A stretch of 64,000 nucleotides of DNA, taken from Prevotella sp. AGR2160 (GTDB lineage: Bacteria > Bacteroidota > Bacteroidia > Bacteroidales > Bacteroidaceae). The stretch is taken from the NCBI RefSeq assembly GCF_000424185.1, contig NZ_AUJK01000010.1, positions 1 to 64,000 on the forward strand. Direction: 5' to 3'. Both the position numbers and the translations under genes were made by a program. This document shows, piece after piece, positions 8,501-16,332 of this stretch (positions are counted from its first letter, which is position 1; each line of letters begins with the position of its first letter). The notes under the pieces are model-generated. The model was given only the letters and a program-made list of their open reading frames with translations, had not been told where the DNA came from and ran no database searches.

Positions 8501-10021
8501 TTACTTTCTTTGCAGATGCTGCTCCTGCGACTGACGCTCGGAGGCTATCTGCTCATAGTTCTCGGAAGCCTGCTGGCTGAAGGTTACGGCATTGACAAGA
8601 CTGCCGATTTTCTGCCGCTTGGCAGCATCGTCGCCGTCGCCATTGAGGATGGCGGTCAGGCGTTGCTGTTCCTCGGCTGTCAGCTCATGGCGGTACTCCT
8701 TCTTGCCGTCGTGGGTGACGAGGACGGCCTTTCCTCCTTCGGTGACAGTCAGTGATGCCGACTTCAGGTTGGGCGTCATGCTGCTGAGGTCGATGCGGCG
8801 CTGGGTGACAGCCTCGTTGATAGCCGCCATCTTCTCGTCACGGCTCTTGCCTTCCATCTTCATCGTCAGCATGAGCATGGTCATGAGCATCTGCATCAGA
8901 CTGCCCAGGAGTCCACGCCCACCGTCCATGCCGATGGCTGCATCCTCGGAGGTCATCAGCTTGCTCAGCCATCCTTCCGGCGTGGCTTGTTCCTGCTCCT
9001 GGGTGCTGTTGCCTTTGGACTGATAGTCGGCAAGGAGGTTGCGGCCGTTGTGCTGCGCCTCTATCTTCAAGTTGCCTTTCTGACTGATGTCCGCGAGGTA
9101 GGCGGCAGGGTTGACCCATTGCATCTTGCCGTCCCTGGAGACGTTGATGACCCCGAGGTGGAGATGCTCGCCCGTGACCCTCGTTCCCGTGGCTCCCGAT
9201 ACGCCGATCTTCTGTCCGGCATTGACCGTGTCGCCCTTCTTAACGGCAATCTCACTGAGGTGCATATACTGTACCCTCACCCGCGAGCCGTCTTCACGGG
9301 CATACTCCACGGTGACGGTCTTGCCCCCAGCGGTATTCGTGCGGTGGTCAACACCCACGACGGTGCCTTTGCTCTCGGTCGCCAGGACCGCTTCCCTGTT
9401 GGTCTTGATGTCCATGCCGTGGTGCACCTGCATGGTACCTTTGTTTAGCGGATCTTCCCGGTTGCCGTAAGGAGAGGTGACGAGCATGAAGCTGTCGCGC
9501 TTCACGGGCATGCTGTAACTGCCGGTGGCTACGGCTGACGAGTTCTTGGCTGCGGATGTCTGACTGTGCGGCTGGCTCATCACCATCTTGTCGTACTTCT
9601 GCAGTCCGGCACCCTCGATGACGCTCACCAGCGTGGAGACATAACGTTTGTCGGAGGCATAGCCGCCCCGCTGGATGGCAGCCGCCCAGCCACGGTAGTC
9701 GTCGGCGGCAAGGCCGGCGGTGTGCTTGCGGTATCGCTGCGCCATGAGGACTTTGGAATGGTCCTCATAACTCTGCCCCACACTGTCGTATTTCTTGAAC
9801 TTCTCGTTGGCCCGGTCGTCATCCGCCAGGACATAGTTGCCGTTGTAGGTACCTTTCACGCCGAAGTGGTTGTTGGCGGTATTGGCCAAGGTGCTCCTGC
9901 CGTCCGCCGACTCAATGATACCCTGTGCCAGCGTCACCGAGGCGGGTATGCCATAGCGCCGCATCTGCTCCATGGCATACTCCGCATACTGCTCGATATA
10001 CTGTTGTCTGGATGGTGTCAT
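8501..10021 (-). CDS. Bifunctional wall hydrolase: glucosaminidase plus M23 peptidase
   Basis: 506 aa. Residues 5-150 are a glucosaminidase domain (YGIPASVTLAQGIIESADG, NNHFGVKG, YRKHTAGLAADDYRGWAAAIQRGGYASDKRYVSTL). Residues 180-310 are an M23 (LytM) domain with HHGMD and EHLHLGV, the zinc ligands HxxxD and HxH. Residues about 420-500 resemble a DUF3945-like segment (DGKKEYRHELTAEEQQRL). No signal peptide is visible, so export would need the conjugation machinery or be atypical. It probably opens peptidoglycan for the mating channel. It sits 12 bases after the ArdC-MutS gene stop. Confidence 0.88.
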   Translation of the reverse strand: MTPSRQQYIEQYAEYAMEQMRRYGIPASVTLAQGIIESADGRSTLANTANNHFGVKGTYNGNYVLADDDRANEKFKKYDSVGQSYEDHSKVLMAQRYRKHTAGLAADDYRGWAAAIQRGGYASDKRYVSTLVSVIEGAGLQKYDKMVMSQPHSQTSAAKNSSAVATGSYSMPVKRDSFMLVTSPYGNREDPLNKGTMQVHHGMDIKTNREAVLATESKGTVVGVDHRTNTAGGKTVTVEYAREDGSRVRVQYMHLSEIAVKKGDTVNAGQKIGVSGATGTRVTGEHLHLGVINVSRDGKMQWVNPAAYLADISQKGNLKIEAQHNGRNLLADYQSKGNSTQEQEQATPEGWLSKLMTSEDAAIGMDGGRGLLGSLMQMLMTMLMLTMKMEGKSRDEKMAAINEAVTQRRIDLSSMTPNLKSASLTVTEGGKAVLVTHDGKKEYRHELTAEEQQRLTAILNGDGDDAAKRQKIGSLVNAVTFSQQASENYEQIASERQSQEQHLQRK

Positions 10022-10033
10022 AGCATCGGCTGG

Positions 10034-12001
10034 TTATCGGTGCATACTTGTGCGCTGGTCCTCCTGACGGGCTACGACTTCCTTGACCTCCTGCTGCGAG
10101 GATTCCTTGGCTTCATCCTGATTCTGCTGCCTGGGCACAGTGAGCTGGTCACAGATGGCCACGCGCTCGCCGGCACGGATGAGCTTGGGCAGATAGGTGT
10201 CGAGGGCGTGGTGAGGAAAAACGGCAGTCTCCAAAGGACGGCCGTCCTTGTCCTTCACCTTGTTGTTGCTGGTCAGCGTGATACCCAATATCCTTGAAGC
10301 CTTCTCGGCATCGCCACGGTAGGTCTCATAGAAGTCTCCGGCACGGAACAGAAGGATAGCATCGGGATGCTTGGCCTTCAGCTTGTCGTACTGCTTCATG
10401 ATTGGCGGCAACTTGCTCTGCACGTCCTTCTCTTTCAAAGTCTGTTGTCCGTTCTGTTTTTCCTCCGTCTGCTTGCCGCTGAGCACGTCGGCATAAAGTG
10501 TGGCGGCCAGGTGCTGCTTGTAGTCGCGTTTGTCGTCGGCGAGCCACAACCGCTGCCATTGCGACTGGCTGATTTCCCGTGGACGCTGCTTTTCACCGTC
10601 GATGTTAGCCATGAGCAACACCTTGTTGTCGTTGGTCTTGAAGGCATTCACCCTGTCAATGCGGTCAAGGGTCTCCTGAGAGGCGCCGCTTCTGAAGATG
10701 TTCACCTCGCGGTCGGGATGCTCAGCCACCACGGAGTAGTATTTCTGGGCGAACTGCATGCGGAACTTCTCTATGGTAGCCTCGTCGTGGTCGTTCTTCA
10801 TCATGTCGAAATACATACCAATGTCGGCCTTGTCGGGATGAACGGCAAAGGTGCGGCCTTCCTCCGGACGTGCGGCAAGCGTCCACTTCCCGTCATCGTC
10901 TTTCAGCATGGCAATGCGTGAGAAGTTCTCTGGCACCTTGTCGATCGGAAACTGCGAAGCCCACGCCTGCATGGTCTTCTCGGAAGGTTTCTCCACGGGC
11001 AGTATCTTTACACCGCTTTCTGCCTTCTTCATCATCCCCACCGTGCGGTTGACATCCGCGAGGATGGCCTTTCCCAATTCTGGGTTTTCCTTCAGTTGTG
11101 CGATGACCGACGGCAGATGCTCCATGGTCTCGGGATGGAGTTTGGCAGGGAGTCCCATCTCCAGCATCTTGTGCGATGCCACCAGATCCCTTACCAACAG
11201 TTCACGCTGCTGTATAGAAGCCTCGGGCTGGCGTCCGCCTTCCACGGCTACCCCCTTACGCCCGAGACGCTGTGGAACGCCCGTGGCATGGGCAATCTGC
11301 CGGACCACTTCCTGGGCATAGTCGGGATAAGAGGCAAAGTCCTTCTGCGGTGGGATGTGCACCGTGTCGGTGCGGCTGTCGTAGTGTGCGAGACCCGTGC
11401 CGTCCTTGCGGATCGGCACAAGACAGTCTTTCATCTTCTGCAAGAACTGGTTGAACTCCATCCTCACAGCCTTGTCGTCCACGGGCTTGTCCGTGCGCTC
11501 GCTGGCAGCGGCAAACTGCTCCACTTGCTTTTTGTAGTCCTCCTTGTGCACATGCGCCATCGTCGTCTGGTCGATGTTGAAGATGGTATAGACATCCTCC
11601 CGCGGGTTGGCCTTGTACTGCTTGCGGGCGTTCTCGTCGAGGGCAAAATAAGCCTTGCGGCTGATCTTGTCGTCGGGATTGGCGTTGTTGACATACTGGT
11701 TGGGATTCGTCCACACCACCGCCACGCCTTTCTGACCCTTACGGACAGCCTCGCCGCGTTCGTGGGTCTCACGGAACATCGTATAGACGTTGGTCTTGAA
11801 CCCGCCCTGGTCGCTGTGCATCGCCATCATCAGGGCATTGCCCGGCGGCAGGCGCAAGGACTTGTTGTAAAAACTCGGAGCCGGTTTGCGTGAGGCATTG
11901 AGCAGCTCGCCACCGTTCTCCTTTGCATTCTCAAGGGCTGCGACAAGAATCTCCGTCTGTCGCTCTGCGCCCGTCTTTTTCTGAATTCCTTCTTCTGCCA
12001 T
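10034..12001 (-). CDS. ArdC-type protein fused to MutS domain I
   Basis: 655 aa. Residues 15-150 are an ArdC N-terminal domain ([40 protein letters not shown]). The metallopeptidase site is degraded: where HExxH is expected there is RQIAHATG, so catalysis by this domain is doubtful. Residues about 530-630 match MutS domain [21 protein letters not shown], then [10 protein letters not shown] with the Phe-x-Glu mismatch wedge, [16 protein letters not shown] and [10 protein letters not shown]. No MutS clamp or ATPase follows. The combination suggests a DNA-binding protective protein that may sense mispaired or single-stranded DNA in transfer. That role is inference. Confidence 0.8.
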   Translation of the reverse strand: MAEEGIQKKTGAERQTEILVAALENAKENGGELLNASRKPAPSFYNKSLRLPPGNALMMAMHSDQGGFKTNVYTMFRETHERGEAVRKGQKGVAVVWTNPNQYVNNANPDDKISRKAYFALDENARKQYKANPREDVYTIFNIDQTTMAHVHKEDYKKQVEQFAAASERTDKPVDDKAVRMEFNQFLQKMKDCLVPIRKDGTGLAHYDSRTDTVHIPPQKDFASYPDYAQEVVRQIAHATGVPQRLGRKGVAVEGGRQPEASIQQRELLVRDLVASHKMLEMGLPAKLHPETMEHLPSVIAQLKENPELGKAILADVNRTVGMMKKAESGVKILPVEKPSEKTMQAWASQFPIDKVPENFSRIAMLKDDDGKWTLAARPEEGRTFAVHPDKADIGMYFDMMKNDHDEATIEKFRMQFAQKYYSVVAEHPDREVNIFRSGASQETLDRIDRVNAFKTNDNKVLLMANIDGEKQRPREISQSQWQRLWLADDKRDYKQHLAATLYADVLSGKQTEEKQNGQQTLKEKDVQSKLPPIMKQYDKLKAKHPDAILLFRAGDFYETYRGDAEKASRILGITLTSNNKVKDKDGRPLETAVFPHHALDTYLPKLIRAGERVAICDQLTVPRQQNQDEAKESSQQEVKEVVARQEDQRTSMHR

Positions 12002-12055
12002 TGTATCATATCATGAATGGGTGAAAAAATATAGGGAAATAACTCGCTGTCTTCG

Positions 12056-13720
12056 TTATCGGATGCCACGTGTCTGACTGCGCTCCTGGCTCTGCTCATA
12101 GCTGTCGGCAGCACGCCCGATGGTCTGTCTGTTGCCCATCGCCGTCTCATCCACCTTCGCCAATATGCGGTTGGCAAGGGTGTTGAGTGGCAGAGCCCCG
12201 GATTGGTAAGCCTCTACGACCTTCACGGGCAGGGTGACGATACGCGGCACTCTGTCGATGTCCACCAAGAGCACGTTGCCCTCAATCTGCGGATTTTCCA
12301 GCCGTTTGTCCAACGGCTCATCGTCATAGCGCTTAAAGCGTGTGGCATTGCTCTGGTTCTTGCGCTGCTCCGCCAGTGCCTCCTGACCGGCCGTGTTGAA
12401 CAGACTGGCTCCGCCATAGAGCATGAGCGGGAACTTCATCAGAGGATTGGAGGCGAAGGTCCCGGCAAGGAGCGAGGCAAGCGGCATCATCGTCTGCTGG
12501 TTCAGACCGATGGATTTAGTCTTGCCCGTCAGTACGCCTAAGAGCATGTCAGGGAGCATAGCCAAGGTGAAGCCGAGATGGTTGAAGGTGTCGCCCATAC
12601 CGTCAAGGCCGATATTACCAAGAAGGGCATTCCAGCCGGTGTAGTCACCAGTTGATAGTTGTTGTGGTGATATCAGTTGTTGTGACGTCTGTTGGCTGTT
12701 ATCCGTCGGTGGGGATGCATTCTCCTGTAGCGGAACGGTTTCCTCAGCCTCGGCTATGTTCTTGTAGCTCACGGCATCGCGACCCGACCGTCGGCTGCCC
12801 TGCTCGTTGCGGATGGCTTTGGCAAAAGCCTCATACTCCATAGCCCGGTAGGTAGCTGCCGCTACGGACATGGTGGACGTGCGCCCGATGGCCTTGATCG
12901 TGCGTTCACCGGCATCGAGGGCCTTCGTCACCTTGCTGCGGTATGTCCTTGCATTGTCCGTGGCCCATTTCAGCGCGATAGCCAGCTGTTTGTCAGTGGC
13001 ATACGACATTTCGTTGAAGCCCATTTGTGAGAACATCCATTGGGGGATGGTGGCTTTTCTTCGGTTAGCAGCTGTCACCTCCTGCCGTCCTAACTTACGC
13101 TGTTTCTCCAGATAATCCTTCTGTTGTCCGGAGCCCACACGGTCCACAGCCTCGACGCTAACGTCTATGGCAGCCTGCCCCAGCAGTCCGCCGACACCCA
13201 TCGTTGTGGCGGCATTGACGATCCACGAGCTGATGCTTGCCGCCGCCTGCTCCACGAACGACGGGTTGTATTTCTTCTCCGCCTCCTTGTTGATATGGTT
13301 CTGCATGGCACTCTCGCGACTGCGGTTGGGGATATAGAACAGGGTGCCCTCCATGGCTTTGCGCGTGATATACTCTGCCGTGGATTTTGGGATCCGTTCC
13401 TTGATGAGATGGTCTACCATCTTCTTCTCCATGACCGCGTCGACGGTGATATGCTGCCGTTTCAGCTCCGCCTTCACCATGCTGATATAGTCTTCTACGG
13501 TCTTCGTGTTCCACTTGCCAGTGTAGTTCACCTGCGAGCGGTAGCAGTCCATTGCCGCCATACCACCGTCGGGACCCGCCGCACCGGCCATGAGCATGCG
13601 GTAGGACGCGTTGTGGCGTGCGGACTCCTCCGCCTTCAGGCGGTTGAGCTCGTCACGGACCCTATTCATGATGGGTACTACCCGGGTTGTGAAGATGTCG
13701 GGTTGTCGGGATGTTGCCAT
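12056..13720 (-). CDS. Conserved ICE protein of unknown function
   Basis: 554 aa, not recognised. The N-terminal third is helical and charged (RVRDELNRLKAEESARHNASYRML). A hydrophobic, glycine-rich stretch near residues 160-180 (SSWIVNAATTMGVGGLLGQAA) and another near 395-450 (LPDMLLGVLTG, LASLLAGTFASNPLMKFPLMLYGGASL) could be membrane-associated. Between them is a glutamine-rich linker (QQTSQQLISPQQLS). The start follows the stop of the preceding frameshifted gene by one base, so the two are tightly coupled. It could be a mating-pair stabilisation or channel accessory protein, but no motif supports a specific role. Confidence 0.6.
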   Translation of the reverse strand: MATSRQPDIFTTRVVPIMNRVRDELNRLKAEESARHNASYRMLMAGAAGPDGGMAAMDCYRSQVNYTGKWNTKTVEDYISMVKAELKRQHITVDAVMEKKMVDHLIKERIPKSTAEYITRKAMEGTLFYIPNRSRESAMQNHINKEAEKKYNPSFVEQAAASISSWIVNAATTMGVGGLLGQAAIDVSVEAVDRVGSGQQKDYLEKQRKLGRQEVTAANRRKATIPQWMFSQMGFNEMSYATDKQLAIALKWATDNARTYRSKVTKALDAGERTIKAIGRTSTMSVAAATYRAMEYEAFAKAIRNEQGSRRSGRDAVSYKNIAEAEETVPLQENASPPTDNSQQTSQQLISPQQLSTGDYTGWNALLGNIGLDGMGDTFNHLGFTLAMLPDMLLGVLTGKTKSIGLNQQTMMPLASLLAGTFASNPLMKFPLMLYGGASLFNTAGQEALAEQRKNQSNATRFKRYDDEPLDKRLENPQIEGNVLLVDIDRVPRIVTLPVKVVEAYQSGALPLNTLANRILAKVDETAMGNRQTIGRAADSYEQSQERSQTRGIR

Positions 13721-13721
13721 A

Positions 13722-14905
13722 TTATGTGAATGTTTGTCTTAACTGTTTGATGACCTGTTCCCTGGTCTGCGCAAGGGCAGCATGGAGCACTTCCATCTGA
13801 CGGGGATAATATTCTTCAAGCCATTCGTCCTTGCCGATGCTGTCGTGGATGAAGCGGATGGCAAGCTCACGGTTGATCTCCACGGCTCGCTCTCCCCGCT
13901 TCTTGCCGTTGAACCAGGCTTTTGTCCACCAGTTGATGCCGTCCTTGTCGGGATAGACGCTAACGAGGCGCTGGATGTCGAAGCTCTGAATGTCGATGTC
14001 GAAGCCGTCGAAAGGATCGATGAAGCCCTGACTGTCTATGGCGTCGTCAACAGCTTTTTTTTTTCAATCTCGGTCATGGATGAGAGAAACACGCCGTGTA
14101 TGAGCGCAAGGTAATTGAGGAAGTCGTGAATGAGCAGAGTCTGCACCCTTCCGATGATCCCTAAGCTCCGTTCGCCGAGTCCCAAGGGATTGAGCATACT
14201 CGGTGCGTGCTCATAGTAGGCACCGGCAGCAGCCCCTTCCGCCAAGACACTGCGCAGGGCTGTCTCCGTGGAGCCCGGCACGCGGTAGCGGTTAGAGAGA
14301 AGGTCTGCCATATAGCGTCCGAAGAACCGGGTGTACATCTGGTCGATCTCCGGCTGTTGGGCATCGTAGGGCGTGGAGACGGGGAAGTCGAGGGTCGCCA
14401 TCTCCGGGTTGTTGCCCGTCATGGCTTTCTGCTCCTGCATCATGAGGTTGTCCCTTACCATCGTAAGAAACTCCAGCGGATTGACCTCCTCACCGTTGAA
14501 GCGAACCTCCACATGGAGCAGACCGTCGCAGACGGCGATGTTGTCACCCGCCTTGACATTTCGTCCGAAGCCGCCCACTACTTCACGGATATGGGAATAG
14601 GTTACATCGAACGAACTGTTGTCTCCGGCAGCATAGTTTCGGTAGTTGACGGTGATCTGGAACCCCTTGCGGTTGTTGGTGGAGATGCCGGAGACGATGC
14701 CCGTGGCAAGGGCTTTCAGCCAGGTGTGGGGCGAGACCTTGAAGTCGACACCGTGATGGAAGAACTTCTCCCCGGTCACGGGATGCTGCTGGTCGCCGTA
14801 GTCAAGGGTGATGACCAATGGGCAGGGCTCCGGCAACTCAAAGGGCATGGCGTAGCCACTCGGTGAATAGAGGTTCATGGACGGATTGTATGCTGTCTTT
14901 TCCAT
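13722..14905 (-). CDS. M23-like protein requiring a -1 frameshift (A AAA AAG)
   Basis: The zero frame gives 289 aa ending EIEKKKLLTTP. At the run of ten A residues (14055-14064) the zero-frame codons are GAA AAA AAA AAG, containing the dnaX-type heptamer A AAA AAG. A -1 slip continues into 110 further codons (AVDDAIDSQGFIDPFDGFDI, then WWTKAWFNGKKRGERAVEINRELAIRFIHDSIG) and stops one base before the next ATG, for a 394-aa product. The downstream frame has no start codon near its beginning and a TGA directly upstream, so it cannot easily be expressed alone. Residues 40-160 are M23-like: HHGVD and LLHVEVRFNGEEVNPLEFL, with the first His of HxH replaced by Leu. Homopolymer mutation or sequencing error remains possible. 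Confidence 0.75.
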
Positions 14906-14923
14906 AATTTGTGTGTTTAATAG

Positions 14924-15628
14924 TTATCGTCTGAGACCAGTCTGCTGCTCCCTTGCCAGTTCGTTTTCCGCTGTCTGGGCAACGGATGGTGTCTGCTTTT
15001 GAGAGTTGTTGCCGACCATCATCATCGCCATGAGGGCTCCGCCGATCTTGCCAAGGAGTCCTGTGCGGCCGAAGATGAGATACGACGCGGCAATCAGGGC
15101 TCCGATGCTCAGGCCCGACACCTTGCCGTGGACGAGGTTGTCGAGAAAATTGCCGAACATGTTCGTGCCGTTGCCGCCGAAGAGGTTGCCGAGGAAGTGG
15201 CTGATGCCGCGCAGTGTCTCACCCAGGGTGCCGAGAACTCCCTTGGCCTCCTCCGCGGTTTCCTTCACTCCGGTGAGAACGTTGGAAGCGGTGTCCTTGA
15301 CATCCTCCACGGTGTTCTTGCCTGTGAAGCCGTTGACGACATCATGGGAGAAGTCGCCCGTGCCGTCGACACCCTTGCGCAGGGTCTTGCCCACGGAGGT
15401 GCCATAGGACTCGTCGGAGTTTGTGAGTTTCTGCCACCCGGCAAAGGCGGCGACACCCCCGACAATGGTTGTCTTGGGGTTGCGGGCAGCAGCGGAGGCT
15501 ACCTTGGCAGTAGCACTGGCGACGTTGACCGTGGCGGCCTTGCCGCCTTGCCAGAGTGTGGAAGTGGCCTTCAAACCGCTGCGCCACAATTTGGGAGCGG
15601 CCTTAGTGAGTAATGATAACCATCCCAT
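14924..15628 (-). CDS. Conserved ICE protein with membrane segments, unknown function
   Basis: 234 aa, not recognised. It has an Ala/Gly/Thr-rich N-terminal part with a hydrophobic stretch (TTIVGGVAAFAGWQKL, near residue 55), a central helical region with repeats of the form VKDTASNVLTGVKETAEEAKGVLG, and a C-terminal hydrophobic segment (LSIGALIAASYLIFGR, then IGGALMAMMMVG). The tail is polar and ends QQTGLRR. The layout resembles colicin-like or phage membrane proteins in composition only. It lies in the tight minus-strand operon, 18 bases before the M23-like gene. Confidence 0.6.
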   Translation of the reverse strand: MGWLSLLTKAAPKLWRSGLKATSTLWQGGKAATVNVASATAKVASAAARNPKTTIVGGVAAFAGWQKLTNSDESYGTSVGKTLRKGVDGTGDFSHDVVNGFTGKNTVEDVKDTASNVLTGVKETAEEAKGVLGTLGETLRGISHFLGNLFGGNGTNMFGNFLDNLVHGKVSGLSIGALIAASYLIFGRTGLLGKIGGALMAMMMVGNNSQKQTPSVAQTAENELAREQQTGLRR

Positions 15629-15634
15629 AGTACT

Positions 15635-16321
15635 TCATTTTTTGGGTTTCACATGTTTTGCGTTTACGCGCCAGGTGTCAAGGCACTCCTCGATGAGTCC
15701 GGCCCTACCCTCCCTATGCGGCAGTGAGTTGTATTCGATATTGTGCCATACTAGTCCCATCGTGGTACTCCGCACCAGTTTGGTGAGCATCGCCAGCTGA
15801 TGGTTCATCGCCTTGAGCTGCGGACGGATGGAGAACACGAGGGAGATGCGCTGCTGCTCTGTCATCTTCTTGTCAAGGCATACCTCGCGGATGGTGTTGA
15901 TGATGCCCATGCTCTTGGTGAGGATGCTGATGTAGATGTCGTTGCGCTTCTTGTGAAGAGCCACGGCAATGGCATTGGCAGGAGCCTCGCTGATCTGTTT
16001 TGACAGACTGCCCATGTGCTCGCAGAGTCGGTTAACCTCAAAGTAGAAACCATAGGCCTGGGCAGCATAGGAGATGGTCGTCCGGAAAGTGCTCAGGTAG
16101 TCGTCAAACTGTTTCTGCAGGTCCTTCGTGGCAGCGACCTCCTCGTTCAGCCAGATATGTCCGGCCGACTCGGCTCCCATCAGCTTGATCTGGGCGTTGT
16201 ACTGCGACTCCGCCTTCTTCGTGTACTCGATGATCATCCCCGTCAGAATGGGATCAATCTGGGCATGACCGGGCAGTGGAAGGAGAACAGCGAGTAACAG
16301 GAGTAATACGATGTGCTTCAT
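15635..16321 (-). CDS. Secreted helical conjugation protein
   Basis: 228 aa starting at MKHIVLLLLLAVLLPLPGHAQ, a clear signal peptide with cleavage after HAQ. The open frame extends 70 codons further upstream, but that part is Arg/Pro-rich and overlaps the primase-like gene, so it is not coding. The mature protein is almost entirely helical (YTKKAESQYNAQIKLMGAE, LQKQFDDYLSTFRTTISYAAQ, KKMTEQQRISLVFSIRPQLKAM). It resembles the secreted helical proteins at 36208-36960 and 36972-37748 in style. Probably periplasmic and part of the mating apparatus; no specific function recognised. Confidence 0.7.
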   Translation of the reverse strand: MKHIVLLLLLAVLLPLPGHAQIDPILTGMIIEYTKKAESQYNAQIKLMGAESAGHIWLNEEVAATKDLQKQFDDYLSTFRTTISYAAQAYGFYFEVNRLCEHMGSLSKQISEAPANAIAVALHKKRNDIYISILTKSMGIINTIREVCLDKKMTEQQRISLVFSIRPQLKAMNHQLAMLTKLVRSTTMGLVWHNIEYNSLPHREGRAGLIEECLDTWRVNAKHVKPKK

Positions 16322-16332
16322 CTTACCGGGTG

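Noticed and set aside
12640-12700. Short GTTGTTG-rich tract as a possible microsatellite
   Set aside because: It encodes the glutamine-rich linker of the 554-aa protein in frame and is not a regular repeat.
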